Source of the DNA: Prevotella sp.
GTDB lineage: Bacteria > Bacteroidota > Bacteroidia > Bacteroidales > Bacteroidaceae
DNA length: 64,000 bases
NCBI GenBank assembly: GCA_017548605.1
Contig: JAFYZT010000042.1
Location: 1-64,000 of the forward strand
Direction: 5' to 3'
Made by a program: the position numbers and the translations under genes
Notes under the pieces: model-generated
What the model was told of the DNA's origin: nothing
The model's input: only the letters and a program-made list of their open reading frames with translations
The model's database searches: none
In this document: in pieces, positions 1 to 9,022 of the stretch
Numbering within the stretch: position 1 is the stretch's first letter
Layout of the letters: each line of letters starts with the position of its first letter

Positions 1-480
1 CCCCACTGAATAGCCACTGCCAGTGAAGAGCAGGTGTCGGCTATCCAAAACATTTAAAATCGGATCACCAGCAAAGTTCACGGTGAGAGTCCATGTGCCG
101 TCGCCGTTGTCTGTAAGCAGTTCGTTGCCGGGCTGTATAAAACCTCCTGTAAACATGTTGCTCCACCAGCCATCGGTGAGGTAAATCATAGGAAATGCAC
201 CCTTAATAGTCACATAGAATGTCTCTGTCTTCAGCCTCTCCCAGAAATCCATAGGTACAACATAACACTCATCACCAGTAGGATTGCTCTCTGGAGCGAA
301 GCGATAAGCAGTACTCCAGTTTATCTCGCCAAGATAATAATGTAACTGCGAGACTTCAGCCACTTGCTCACTTGAATTCAAGTTGTAGCAGATGCCGTCA
401 ATTTCAACATCGTAAGCACTGACAAATAGTGGGAAGGACGTCATAAACGACATCAAAATAAAAGGTAAAAACTTTTTCAT
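1..480 (-). CDS. Secreted hypothetical protein, C-terminus beyond window edge
   Basis: An open frame of 160 codons begins at the ATG complementing 478-480 and runs off the left edge without a stop. The N-terminus (MKKFLPFILMSFMTSF, then a short polar stretch after a hydrophobic core) is a typical Sec signal peptide. The mature part is rich in aromatic and polar residues (for example TDGWWSNMF and NGDGTWT), as in extracellular beta-sandwich domains of Bacteroidota. No catalytic motif is visible, so no function is given. A good promoter lies upstream (566-596), so this is its own transcription unit, separated from the dcw operon by that operon's terminator. Confidence 0.75.
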   Translation of the reverse strand, partial: MKKFLPFILMSFMTSFPLFVSAYDVEIDGICYNLNSSEQVAEVSQLHYYLGEINWSTAYRFAPESNPTGDECYVVPMDFWERLKTETFYVTIKGAFPMIYLTDGWWSNMFTGGFIQPGNELLTDNGDGTWTLTVNFAGDPILNVLDSRHLLFTGSGYSVG

Positions 481-534
481 CGTCATAGTTATTTTTTTAG
501 GTTATTTTTCGTTTATCTGATATAGTTATAGGTC

Positions 535-554
535 TCATATTCATTGCAATATGA
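535..554. repeat. Inverted repeat in the leader of the partial secreted gene
   Basis: Two 7-nt arms, TCATATT and AATATGA, are separated by six bases. The element lies between the predicted -7 box and the start codon, so it would fold in the 5' leader. Its role is unknown. Confidence 0.4.
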
Positions 555-565
555 CCTATTCGCCA

Positions 566-596
566 CAAATATATGATATGGTTTTCAATATTGCAA
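566..596 (-). promoter_or_regulatory. Promoter for the partial secreted gene
   Basis: On the minus strand TATATTTG (566-573) matches the Bacteroidota -7 element TAnnTTTG, with TTG (594-596) 20 nt upstream as a -33 element. The predicted leader is about 80 nt. Confidence 0.55.
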
Positions 597-699
597 GTGT
601 TTTTTCAAGTATTTTTCGATGTAACATAAGTGTAACTACCTGTACCACAGCGCGTAGCACGATTTTTACATGTTTTACATGTTACATTTGATAACATAG

Positions 700-738
700 A
701 AAAAGAGGACAAATCCCAATTATTTGGTATTGTCCTCT
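700..738 (-). terminator. Intrinsic terminator of the dcw operon
   Basis: On the minus strand AGAGGACAA and TTTGTCCTCT form a nine-pair stem around an AT-rich loop, followed directly by a T run (complement of 700-704). It lies 35 nt after the last gene of the division cluster and in the right orientation to end it. Confidence 0.75.
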
Positions 739-772
739 ATCTTCCTTTATCTTCTTTTATCTTCTTGAAAGA

Positions 773-1222
773 TTAAGAGAGCAGTCGTTTCACTACGGTG
801 GAAATCATGCGGCCGTCAGCTTTTCCAGCCATCTTCTTGCTGGCCAGACCCATCACACGCCCCATGTCCTTCATCGTCGTGGCTCCCGTGGCAGCGATAA
901 TCTCGCGCACCTCGGCCTCTATCTCTTCCTCGCTTAACTGGCGCGGGAGATACTCCTCGATGACGGCCACCTGGGCCATTTCAGCATCGGCCAGGTCCTG
1001 ACGGTTCTGCTGCGCAAAGGTGGCAGCCGACTCACGACCCTGCTTGGCCAGTTTCTGGATAATCTTCAGGGCATCGGCATCGTCGAGCGTGTCGTTGGCT
1101 CCGGGAGCGGTCTTGGCCTCCAAGAACACCTTCTTAATGTTACGCAAGGTCTCCAGACGTACCTTGTCGCGTGCCTTCATCGCTGACTTGATGTCTTCGC
1201 TGATTTGTTCGAATAGTGCCAT
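773..1222 (-). CDS. GatB/YqeY domain protein
   Basis: This 149-aa protein is a full-length member of the YqeY family, which resembles the tRNA-binding C-terminal region of the amidotransferase subunit GatB. The N-terminal helix (ISEDIKSAMKARD, then LETLRNIKKV), the central IEEYLPRQLSEEEIE segment and the C-terminal GRMISTVVKRLL are typical. The family is thought to bind tRNA or act in tRNA-dependent amidation, but its molecular role is not settled. It starts 12 nt after the ftsZ stop and is the last gene of the division operon, the usual position in Bacteroidales. An intrinsic terminator follows. Identity is clear; function is inferred only from the fold. Confidence 0.88.
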   Translation of the reverse strand: MALFEQISEDIKSAMKARDKVRLETLRNIKKVFLEAKTAPGANDTLDDADALKIIQKLAKQGRESAATFAQQNRQDLADAEMAQVAVIEEYLPRQLSEEEIEAEVREIIAATGATTMKDMGRVMGLASKKMAGKADGRMISTVVKRLLS

Positions 1223-1234
1223 GGGTGTGGTGGA

Positions 1235-2581
1235 TTAGAATACTACTTTTCCCGTAACGGTCTCGTTGGCCGTGGGCTCTTCTTTCTTCTCTGTGGACAC
1301 ACCGGCTGCAGTTGACCTGTTCTTGATTTCCTTGAGCAAATTACTGGTGCGCTTGTAGGTGGGCGTTTCTTCCACCGCGAGGATGATATCCTCATTGTCC
1401 AAGTCTTCCTGCTTGAAGAGGAACAGCTGCGGACGGCGTTTGCTCACCTGTTTGCCTTTCTCGCCATATACCTCGGCTATCCTGTCCTGGTCGTCTTGAC
1501 GTTTGGCATCTATCAGACTCTGTTTCTCACGCTCATTCAAGTGCTCAGGCATCATGTCCACATTCTCGATACCAAAGCCTGTGGCCAGGATGGTCACCTT
1601 CACCTTGTCGCCCAGTTCCGGGTCGATGGCGAGACCCCACTTGATTTCAAACTCGTCGCCGAACTTACCCATGAAGTCGTTCACGTCGTTCATCTCGTCC
1701 ATCATCAGCCCTGATGTGCCACCGCTATTGTTGGCAAAGGCAATGCTAAGAAGGATTTTCTTCGAGTTGTAGATGTCGTTATCGTTGAGCAACGGTGAGT
1801 GGAGCGCATCCTTGATGGCTTTCTGTACGCGGCCTTCGCCTTCGCCGTAACCCATACTCATGATAGCCACACCACCGTCTTTGAGCACTGTCTTCACGTC
1901 GTTGAAGTCGAGGTTGATGAGTCCGTGTACGGTGATAATCTCGGCGATGCTCTTAGCCGCCACGCTCAGCGTGTCGTCGGCCTTGGCAAAGGCATCGAGC
2001 ACGGTCAACTCGGGATAGATCTGGCGCAGACGCTCGTTGTTGATGACCAACAGGGCATCGACGTGCTTGGCCATTTCTTCCACGCCGTCGAGGGCCTGGA
2101 TGATTTTCTTCGTTCCCTCGAAAAGGAAGGGGATGGTCACGATACCTACGGTGAGGATACCCATGTCCTTCGACTCGCGTGCGATGACAGGAGCGGCACC
2201 CGTACCTGTACCGCCACCCATGCCGGCGGTGATGAAAGCCATCTTCGTACCGTCGTTGAGCAGCTTGCGGATGTCTTCGACACTCTCTTCGGCAGCCATG
2301 CGGGCTTTTTCGGGTTTGTTACCTGCACCCAAGCCCTCGGTACCGAGAAGCAGTTTACCGGGAACGGGTGAGTCGTTGAGTGCCTGTTGGTCGAGGTTGC
2401 TCACCACAAACGTCACATCGTGGATTCCCTCGCGGTACATGTGGTTCACGGCATTGCCACCGCCGCCACCCACACCGATGACCTTGATGATGCTGTTGGT
2501 TACGTCGGGATAACCAAAATTCAGCGTATTGTCGTTGTTTTTGTCCATATTGTTGTCGGTTATTTCTTGTTTCTTTGCCAT
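1235..2581 (-). CDS. ftsZ: Cell division protein FtsZ
   Basis: Tubulin-like GTPase that polymerises into the cytoplasmic Z ring and recruits the divisome. The glycine-rich nucleotide loop VGGGGGNAVNHM comes early and the tubulin signature GGGTGTG is at about residues 122-128, followed by the T7-loop region. The start is the ATG at 2579-2581 (MAKKQEITDNN); a TTG five codons upstream is in frame but less likely. At about 448 aa it is longer than the E. coli protein because of a long charged C-terminal linker (roughly residue 325 onward). The extreme C-terminus (TVTGKVVF) does not show the usual conserved FtsA-binding peptide clearly. ftsA ends 24 nt upstream in the same operon. Confidence 0.98.
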   Translation of the reverse strand: MAKKQEITDNNMDKNNDNTLNFGYPDVTNSIIKVIGVGGGGGNAVNHMYREGIHDVTFVVSNLDQQALNDSPVPGKLLLGTEGLGAGNKPEKARMAAEESVEDIRKLLNDGTKMAFITAGMGGGTGTGAAPVIARESKDMGILTVGIVTIPFLFEGTKKIIQALDGVEEMAKHVDALLVINNERLRQIYPELTVLDAFAKADDTLSVAAKSIAEIITVHGLINLDFNDVKTVLKDGGVAIMSMGYGEGEGRVQKAIKDALHSPLLNDNDIYNSKKILLSIAFANNSGGTSGLMMDEMNDVNDFMGKFGDEFEIKWGLAIDPELGDKVKVTILATGFGIENVDMMPEHLNEREKQSLIDAKRQDDQDRIAEVYGEKGKQVSKRRPQLFLFKQEDLDNEDIILAVEETPTYKRTSNLLKEIKNRSTAAGVSTEKKEEPTANETVTGKVVF

Positions 2582-2605
2582 AGTCTCTAAAATCAAGTGT
2601 CAAGG

Positions 2606-4069
2606 TTATTCTTCGTCTTCGGAAACAATCTTCTTGGTCCAATTCTTTAATCCAGAGATTGCCTTGTTGAAGAGACCGCCTTTTTCCTTCTTATCATCTT
2701 CTTTTTCCTCTTCTTCAATACGGCGGCGGATACGTTCCTCTGCTAACCGAGCCTCTTCCTGCTCGCGTTCACGGCGAGCTTTCTCTTCGAGGCGGGCAGC
2801 ACGCTCCTCGGGTGACTCAATCACGCCGGGGCCTTTGGGTCCCTCAGCACGCGGCTCTTGTGGACGTACTGGTTCAGGATTGTCGAACAGTCCACCAGGT
2901 CCGGGCCTGTTCGCAGGAGTGCCAGCACAATTCATGTCGCCTTTTGCCAACAGACCGAGCGCGGTGTTCATCGTGCCGTCCTGGGCGTTGATTTCGGGGA
3001 TGTTCGAAGTGACCGTCTGTTTCACCGTATTGGCGATGCGAATCTTATCAATCTTGGTGTGGTTGCGGAAAGCCTTCTTGATATCTTTCATGTTAGAGCC
3101 GCCACCCGTGAGGATGATACCGCCCAGAAGGCGGTTCCTGTATTCCTGCGGTATCTGCATCAATACATTCTCGATGATTTCCTGCAGACGGGCCTCTACG
3201 CACTCAATGAAAATCTTGCTGCTGATGGTCAGGTCATCTTTCACCTTATACCTTCCGTTTTCCTCAATGTCTTCAATGTCGGTATAGGCGCAGCCGTATT
3301 CCAATTTCATCCTCTCTGCTTCCTCCTCTTCCATGGAAAGGGAAGCGATGTCCTTGGTGATGTTGTTGCCACCCAGAGGGATGACGGCCAGGTGACGGAG
3401 GATATTCTTGTAATACACCTGCACTGTGGTGGTTTCGGCACCCAGGTCTACGAGCACGCAGCCGCCGCGCATCTCATTCTCGGTGAGCACGCTCTCGGCC
3501 ATGGCCATCGGAGCGAGATACATCTCAGCAATCTCTATACCTGCTTTGTCGAAGCACTGGTTCAGGTTGCGGTAATAGCTCTTGCGCTGCAGGATGTTCA
3601 GGAAATTACCTTCCAGCCGCTTGGTCTGTATGCCGATGGGGTCGGCTTGCAGCTGTGCTCCCACCCGGTATTCCTGGGTGATGGCATCAAGAATCTCCAT
3701 TTCGGGATAGACCATGGCGCGGTTGCTGTCCATGATGTCGTTAATCATGTCTTGGGTGATGATGGTGTCTTCGGACAGTTCCTTCACAATGACGTTCTTC
3801 ACGCAGTGGATGGACTGGCCGCTGGCTCCCACATACACCATGGCGATTTCCGATTTCAAAGCCTGGCGTAGTTTCTTGAGGATGTTGGTCAAACACTGGC
3901 TGGTCTTGTCGAGGTTATAAACCATGCCCTTGCGGATGCATGACGAGGAATCTTCTTCGGCGATGGCCAGCACGTTAAGGCTGCCGTCGGCGTTTTTCTT
4001 GCCCGCGATACCGGTGATTTTCGCGGACCCTAATTCAATGGCGACTATAAAGTCCTTTATTTGTGGCAT
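2606..4069 (-). CDS. ftsA: Cell division protein FtsA
   Basis: Actin-like ATPase that tethers FtsZ to the inner membrane. The N-terminal phosphate-1 motif (IVAIELGSAKITG), the phosphate-2 region (GCVLVDLGAETTTV) and the adenosine motif (GIILTGGGSNM) are all present. It has 487 aa against about 420 in E. coli. The extra length is a Pro/Gly stretch and then a highly charged Arg/Glu segment (about residues 415-460), before a C-terminal amphipathic helix (GLFNKAISGLKNWTKKIV) that should be the membrane-targeting sequence. It lies 30 nt after ftsQ and 24 nt before ftsZ. Confidence 0.97.
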   Translation of the reverse strand: MPQIKDFIVAIELGSAKITGIAGKKNADGSLNVLAIAEEDSSSCIRKGMVYNLDKTSQCLTNILKKLRQALKSEIAMVYVGASGQSIHCVKNVIVKELSEDTIITQDMINDIMDSNRAMVYPEMEILDAITQEYRVGAQLQADPIGIQTKRLEGNFLNILQRKSYYRNLNQCFDKAGIEIAEMYLAPMAMAESVLTENEMRGGCVLVDLGAETTTVQVYYKNILRHLAVIPLGGNNITKDIASLSMEEEEAERMKLEYGCAYTDIEDIEENGRYKVKDDLTISSKIFIECVEARLQEIIENVLMQIPQEYRNRLLGGIILTGGGSNMKDIKKAFRNHTKIDKIRIANTVKQTVTSNIPEINAQDGTMNTALGLLAKGDMNCAGTPANRPGPGGLFDNPEPVRPQEPRAEGPKGPGVIESPEERAARLEEKARREREQEEARLAEERIRRRIEEEEKEDDKKEKGGLFNKAISGLKNWTKKIVSEDEE

Positions 4070-4099
4070 AATATAAGAGTTTTATGTTTCACGATTATA

Positions 4100-5113
4100 C
4101 TAATTCTTCTTTTTGTCTGTGGCAGGTTTCTTGTCAGCCGGCTTTTTCTCAGGGCCTTTTTTCTCTGAAGGTTTTTTGTCGGCGGAAGGCTTCTTTTCAG
4201 AAGAGGTCTTCTGTTCTGCCGTCGGTTTCTTCTCAGCCGGCTTCTTGTCTGCGGCAGGTTTTTTCTCTGCCGTGCCGGTCTTCGGCTTCTCGTCGGCTGG
4301 CTCGTCAATGAGTGTCGATGCCGTATCCTTCTTATGGCGCTTGCAGATAATCTGGTTGTCGAACTCCAGGTTGATATAGGAGTATTTGTTCCATCCGGCC
4401 TGGCTTAGACCATAACGGTAAAATTTCTCCAGACGGGTGAGCTTGTTGTCAAGGAACTGGAAGATAGCCTGTTCGCGTCGGGTGTTGTCCATCTGTTCCG
4501 GCAACCGGCCGATGTTCACCACATGGTCGCCAACGCGCGGCACCAGTTCCACCGTCTTGTCGGGCAGGATGTTCACCTGTTCTATCTGGTTGCTCCACAG
4601 CTCGTTCTCGGCAATGTAGCGGCACATGGGAGACACGTAGTTGCGGGCAAACCATTTCGTGATGTTACCCGTGGCGATGGGTAGGTTCGACGTATAACCC
4701 GAGGTGGGCATGATGCTGTCGCGGTTGTCGATGTAGTAATCCTCGCCGTTCTCGCTCTTCACGCGTACCACAGGTGTGCGCTGCGTCACTTCGATATATA
4801 CCGTCGCGTTCTGTGTCTTGTAGCATTGCGCCGCACTCACAAACGGGTTTTTCTTCAGGTCGTCCTCGATGGCACGGGGACTGACCGTCGACATCACCTG
4901 TCCTTCGGGGTAGAGCTTGTCGTGTTGCAGGGCGGTCTTAATGTCGCTGGCCGAGAGAAACCCCATGTCGTGGTTATCGGTAATGGTAATCTTTACCTCT
5001 TTACATGTCTGCTCCCCATCGTCGTGTTTGTTGAACGATGTGATGGCGAAGATGAGGTATATCGCCAAGAGAGTATCCAGCAGGATGAATATATGCCGCT
5101 TACTGATATGCAT
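4100..5113 (-). CDS. ftsQ: Cell division protein FtsQ with a lysine-rich C-terminal tail
   Basis: Bitopic divisome protein linking early cytoplasmic and late periplasmic division proteins. One N-terminal membrane segment (ILLDTLLAIYLIFAI, about residues 10-25) is followed by a POTRA-like region (DIKTALQHDKLYPEGQVM, then IEDDLKKNPFVSAAQCY) and a beta domain. Position between murC and ftsA supports the call. The last 78 residues (about 260-337) are a low-complexity Lys/Pro/Ala/Glu tail built from EKKP and DKKP units. This tail is absent from E. coli FtsQ and would be in the periplasm. Confidence 0.9.
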   Translation of the reverse strand: MHISKRHIFILLDTLLAIYLIFAITSFNKHDDGEQTCKEVKITITDNHDMGFLSASDIKTALQHDKLYPEGQVMSTVSPRAIEDDLKKNPFVSAAQCYKTQNATVYIEVTQRTPVVRVKSENGEDYYIDNRDSIMPTSGYTSNLPIATGNITKWFARNYVSPMCRYIAENELWSNQIEQVNILPDKTVELVPRVGDHVVNIGRLPEQMDNTRREQAIFQFLDNKLTRLEKFYRYGLSQAGWNKYSYINLEFDNQIICKRHKKDTASTLIDEPADEKPKTGTAEKKPAADKKPAEKKPTAEQKTSSEKKPSADKKPSEKKGPEKKPADKKPATDKKKN

Positions 5114-5139
5114 GGTTCCCTTTCTCCTATAGCCGACGT

Positions 5140-6519
5140 TTAGGCTTCCTTTTCTAACAGCAGTTGTGCTATCTGCGGCACCTCATTGTCGAGGTCGCCT
5201 GCACCGAGGATGAGCAGCACGTCGAAGTCGCGGCTCCTCACGAAGTCGATGACGTCGGCACGGCGGATGAGCTGTTTCTCGACACCTGCGCCCAGGCGGT
5301 CGTAAATCAGCCGCTCGCTGACCCCGGGGATAGGCTCCTCGCGGGCAGGGTAGATATCGCAGAGCACCACCTCGTCGAGCAAACTCAGACTCGCGGCGAA
5401 GTCCTGATAGAAATCGCGCGTGCGGGTGTAGAGGTGGGGCTGGAAGATAACGGTTATCTTGCGGTCTTTGTACAGTTCGCGAATGCTGCGTGCACTCTGG
5501 TAAATCTCTTTTGGGTGGTGGGCATAGTCGCTCAGCAACACATGGTGCGGCGTGCGCACCTTGAAGTCGAAGCGACGGTCCACACCGGCAAACGAGGCCA
5601 TGGCACCGCGAATCTCATCGGCGGTGCAGCCGCTCAGCTGTGCCACAGCCATGGCCGCCACACCGTTGTCGATGTTGATGGGGATGGGCTGGCCGAGGTT
5701 GACACCCGTGATGTTGCCCATCGGCGAGATGAAGTCGAAGGTAATCTCCCCGTTGTCTATACGAATGTTTTCAGCATGGAAATCGCCTTCGTGCTCGCCA
5801 TAGGTGTACACCGTCACCCCTTCGCCCACGGCTGGCTCAAGGTTCACACCGCTGTGGATGACCAGCGCGCCACCTTCGCGGATGAGCGAGGTGTAGTGGC
5901 GGAAACTCTCACGGTAGGCCTCTTCGGTGCCATAGATGTCGAGGTGGTCGGCATCGACGGCAGTGATGACGGTAATCCACGGACGGAGCCAATGGAACGA
6001 ACGGTCGTACTCATCGGCTTCCAACACCACATAGTCGCTGTCGGCGAGTAGGTAGTTGGTGCCATAGTTCTTCGATATACCTCCGAGGAACGCGTTGCAG
6101 CGCGGTGCGCTCTCATACATGATATGCGCCAGCATGGCCGACGTGGTGGTCTTGCCATGGGTACCTGCCACGCACAACGCCTTGTAGGCTCCGGCCAGGG
6201 TGCCCAGCACCTGTGCGCGTTTCTGCAACTCAAACCCGTTGTTGCGGAAGAATGTCAGCTCGCTGTGCGACGACGGTATGGCCGGTGTGTAAACCACCAG
6301 CGTAGAGTCCGCATCCTTGCAAGCCTCGGGTATCAACGCTACATCATCGGTGAAGTGGATGGCCATACCTTCCTTGGTCAGGCTGTCGGTGAGCGGCGTG
6401 GGTGTCTTGTCGTAGCCGGCCACCACCAGTCCCTGGTGCAGGAAATAGCGTGCGATGGCGCTCATGCCTATGCCACCGGCACCTATGAAATAGACGGATT
6501 TGATATCTTTCAGTTGCAT
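5140..6519 (-). CDS. murC: UDP-N-acetylmuramate--L-alanine ligase MurC
   Basis: Adds L-alanine to UDP-MurNAc, the first amino-acid step of peptidoglycan precursor synthesis in the cytoplasm. The N-terminal Rossmann motif (FIGAGGIGMSAIA), the ATP loop GTHGKTTTSAM, the central ADEYDRSF motif and the C-terminal YAHHPKEI motif are the standard Mur ligase landmarks. At 459 aa it has the usual length. It starts 31 nt after murG and precedes ftsQ, the order seen in Bacteroidales dcw clusters. Confidence 0.97.
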   Translation of the reverse strand: MQLKDIKSVYFIGAGGIGMSAIARYFLHQGLVVAGYDKTPTPLTDSLTKEGMAIHFTDDVALIPEACKDADSTLVVYTPAIPSSHSELTFFRNNGFELQKRAQVLGTLAGAYKALCVAGTHGKTTTSAMLAHIMYESAPRCNAFLGGISKNYGTNYLLADSDYVVLEADEYDRSFHWLRPWITVITAVDADHLDIYGTEEAYRESFRHYTSLIREGGALVIHSGVNLEPAVGEGVTVYTYGEHEGDFHAENIRIDNGEITFDFISPMGNITGVNLGQPIPINIDNGVAAMAVAQLSGCTADEIRGAMASFAGVDRRFDFKVRTPHHVLLSDYAHHPKEIYQSARSIRELYKDRKITVIFQPHLYTRTRDFYQDFAASLSLLDEVVLCDIYPAREEPIPGVSERLIYDRLGAGVEKQLIRRADVIDFVRSRDFDVLLILGAGDLDNEVPQIAQLLLEKEA

Positions 6520-6550
6520 TTTTTCTTTTCCTTTCCTTGGTTGGCAACGG

Positions 6551-7666
6551 TTACTCCTGACCTGTAGCCAGACGGATGACCTCGTCGGCGATTACATCGG
6601 CCGAGTCGGGCAGCGCCATCTTCAGGATGTTGTCGTGCAGGGTGTGTAACCGCTGGTCGTCGGCTACCGTAGCCACGGCCAACGGCAACAGTTTTTCCTG
6701 TGCCTCGGCATCTTTCACGAAGAGAGCGGCATCTTTGTTCACCAATGCCATGGCATTCTTCGTCTGGTGATCCTCTGCCACATTGGGCGAGGGTACCAGA
6801 ATGACAGGCTTGCCGATGAGGCAGAACTCGGAGATGCTGCTTGCGCCGGCACGGCTGATGACCAGGTCGGCCGCCTTGTAGGCTGCACCCATGTCACTGA
6901 TGAAGTCGGTCACCTTGAGCATGGGCAGCGCGTCGTGTTCCTTCAGCCGTTCCGTAATCTCAGCATGGTAGTATTTGCCGGTCTGCCAGATAAACTGAAC
7001 ACCCGAGGATGCCACCAGGTCGAGGTGTGCGAGCACGCTCTCGTTGATGGTACGGGCTCCCAGACTGCCGCCTACCAGCAGGATGGTCTTCTTCTTGGGG
7101 TCGAGACCGAACTGCTTGATGGCTTCTTCGCGGGTGAGCTTACACTCCAACAAGGCCTGTCTGACGGGGTTGCCGGTCATGACAATCTTGTCGGCAGGGA
7201 AAAAGCGTTCCATGCCCTCGTAGGCCACGCAGATTTTCCTGGCTTTCTTGGCCAGCAGCTTATTGGTCACGCCGGCATAGGAGTTCTGTTCCTGAATGAG
7301 GCAGGGAATGCCCTTAGCCGCACATTTGTTCAACGTGGGACCGCTGGCATAGCCGCCCACGCCTACGGCAGCCATGGGTTGAAACCGCTGGATGATTTTC
7401 TTCGCCTTGCGCTGACTGTTCCATATCTTGTAAAGCACCGCGAAGTTCTTCAGCAGGTTCTTTCTGTCGAAACCGGCGATGGGGAGTCCTTCTATCTCAT
7501 AACCGGCGGCGGGAACGCGCTGCATTTCCATGCGGCCCAAAGCACCCACAAACAGTATCTCTGCATCGGGACGCTTGGCCTTGATGGCATTGGCTATGGA
7601 GATGGCCGGGAAGATGTGACCTCCCGTTCCTCCGCCGCTGATGATGATTCTTAAACTCTTGTCCAT
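6551..7666 (-). CDS. murG: UDP-GlcNAc transferase MurG
   Basis: GT28-family enzyme on the cytoplasmic membrane face that transfers GlcNAc to lipid I to make lipid II. The donor/acceptor loop GGGTGGHIFPAISIA is at the N-terminus, and the second glycine-rich loop (LLVGGSLGARTIN) and acceptor-site segment (SRAGASSISEF) follow. At 371 aa it is typical. An internal promoter lies just upstream (7689-7722) in the 80-nt gap after ftsW, so murG and the genes after it may be transcribed partly independently of mraZ. Confidence 0.97.
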   Translation of the reverse strand: MDKSLRIIISGGGTGGHIFPAISIANAIKAKRPDAEILFVGALGRMEMQRVPAAGYEIEGLPIAGFDRKNLLKNFAVLYKIWNSQRKAKKIIQRFQPMAAVGVGGYASGPTLNKCAAKGIPCLIQEQNSYAGVTNKLLAKKARKICVAYEGMERFFPADKIVMTGNPVRQALLECKLTREEAIKQFGLDPKKKTILLVGGSLGARTINESVLAHLDLVASSGVQFIWQTGKYYHAEITERLKEHDALPMLKVTDFISDMGAAYKAADLVISRAGASSISEFCLIGKPVILVPSPNVAEDHQTKNAMALVNKDAALFVKDAEAQEKLLPLAVATVADDQRLHTLHDNILKMALPDSADVIADEVIRLATGQE

Positions 7667-7688
7667 GAACGTTTTCGATATTGATATG

Positions 7689-7722
7689 CAAAAGTACGGT
7701 TTTTTTTTCGCTTTTCTGCAAA
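7689..7722 (-). promoter_or_regulatory. Internal dcw promoter before murG
   Basis: On the minus strand TACTTTTG (7689-7696) fits TAnnTTTG, and TTTG (7719-7722) lies 22 nt upstream. The predicted start site is about 16 nt before the murG ATG. It occupies the only sizeable gap in the middle of the cluster. Confidence 0.6.
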
Positions 7723-7746
7723 TTCTGTCAAAAATTCACACTTTTT

Positions 7747-9021
7747 TCAAACCGTGGCAACGGACTTCCCCTTGCGCTTGTCTTCCGTCTCCCCCTTGCG
7801 CCGTGCGGAGCGGCTCACCGATAGGATAACACCGATGTTGATGCAGCTGAACACAATCGACGAGCCTCCTTTGCTGATGAGCGGCAACGGCTGACCGGTG
7901 ACAGGTGCCAGACCCACGGCCACCAACATGTTGAACAGGGCTTGTGTGACCATCATCAGGGCCAGACCCATCACCAGGAACGCCGGGAAATTGTTTTCGC
8001 AGCGTGCCGCTATCCGACCTGTGCGGAACAGCAGGATGATGTAGAGCAGGGCCACTAAGGCACCACCCCAGATGCCCATCTCCTCGATGATGATGGCATA
8101 GATGAAGTCGGAGAAAGCCTGAGGAAGGAAATCACGCTCCACACTGTTGCCGGGTCCCTTGCCCACTATGTTCGAAGATGCGATGGCGATGTTGGCATGA
8201 CCCACCTGCGAATAGGTGTCGAGGTCGTAGTCCTCGGGCTTCACCTCCTCGTTGCTCACGAATTTCTGGATACGTCCTTTCCATGTGCTGGCGCGATGGA
8301 AGATTTTCTCTAATAAGGAGGGGTCATCATCCTTCTGCTTGCTCTCAAACTGTTCGCTGAGGTTCTGCTTGTCGTTGGTCTTCTCTTCCGTAGAGCCGAT
8401 AATCATCACCATGCCCACGACAAACACCACAATCAGGAAGACGATGCCAAGCAGTCGTCCCAACTGTCGGAAGGGCACCTTGCCGATGAACATCATCAGC
8501 ACCATGATCAAACCCATGAGCATCGCCGTGGACAGGTTCTCCAAGGCCACGGGGATGATGAGGAAGCCACAGGTAATCATCACGTATTTCATCGTGCTCT
8601 TTTCCGTGCCGTTCTCCGTCTGCATAGCACTGAGTACCTGGGCAGTAGCAAGCACCAGAGTGGTCTTGGCCAGTTCCGAAGGCTGGAACTGGAAGCCGAA
8701 GAGGTTAATCCAGCGGCTGGCACCGTTTTCCGACACGCCGGCCACCAGCACATAGCAGAGCGTGACGAAGGAGATGAGCAACAAGAAAGGTGTGGCAATG
8801 CGGAAATACTTGCAATCGATGTTCAGCACGCCAATCATCATGACAATGCCTAAGCCCCATGTCGATAAATGCTTGATGGCAGGTGCCCAGTAGTTCTCTG
8901 TCTTGTATGACAGGGTGCTGGAGGAACTGAACACTTCCACCACGCTGATGATACAGAGGAAGAAAAACACCATCCATATCACCTTGTCGCCTTTGAATAT
9001 GCCGCTGATCTTATTCTCCAT
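7747..9021 (-). CDS. ftsW: Lipid II polymerase FtsW (SEDS family)
   Basis: Polytopic SEDS glycosyltransferase that polymerises septal peptidoglycan with its partner penicillin-binding protein. Several hydrophobic segments are visible, with the SEDS region PVTGQPLPLISKGGSSIV near the C-terminus. The large loop between the middle segments (about residues 215-275, rich in Lys/Asp/Glu) is on the external side in this family. It has 424 aa, a few more than E. coli. murD ends one base upstream, so the two are probably translationally coupled. FtsW rather than RodA is called because of its place in the dcw cluster. Confidence 0.95.
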   Translation of the reverse strand: MENKISGIFKGDKVIWMVFFFLCIISVVEVFSSSSTLSYKTENYWAPAIKHLSTWGLGIVMMIGVLNIDCKYFRIATPFLLLISFVTLCYVLVAGVSENGASRWINLFGFQFQPSELAKTTLVLATAQVLSAMQTENGTEKSTMKYVMITCGFLIIPVALENLSTAMLMGLIMVLMMFIGKVPFRQLGRLLGIVFLIVVFVVGMVMIIGSTEEKTNDKQNLSEQFESKQKDDDPSLLEKIFHRASTWKGRIQKFVSNEEVKPEDYDLDTYSQVGHANIAIASSNIVGKGPGNSVERDFLPQAFSDFIYAIIIEEMGIWGGALVALLYIILLFRTGRIAARCENNFPAFLVMGLALMMVTQALFNMLVAVGLAPVTGQPLPLISKGGSSIVFSCINIGVILSVSRSARRKGETEDKRKGKSVATV

Positions 9022-9022
9022 C

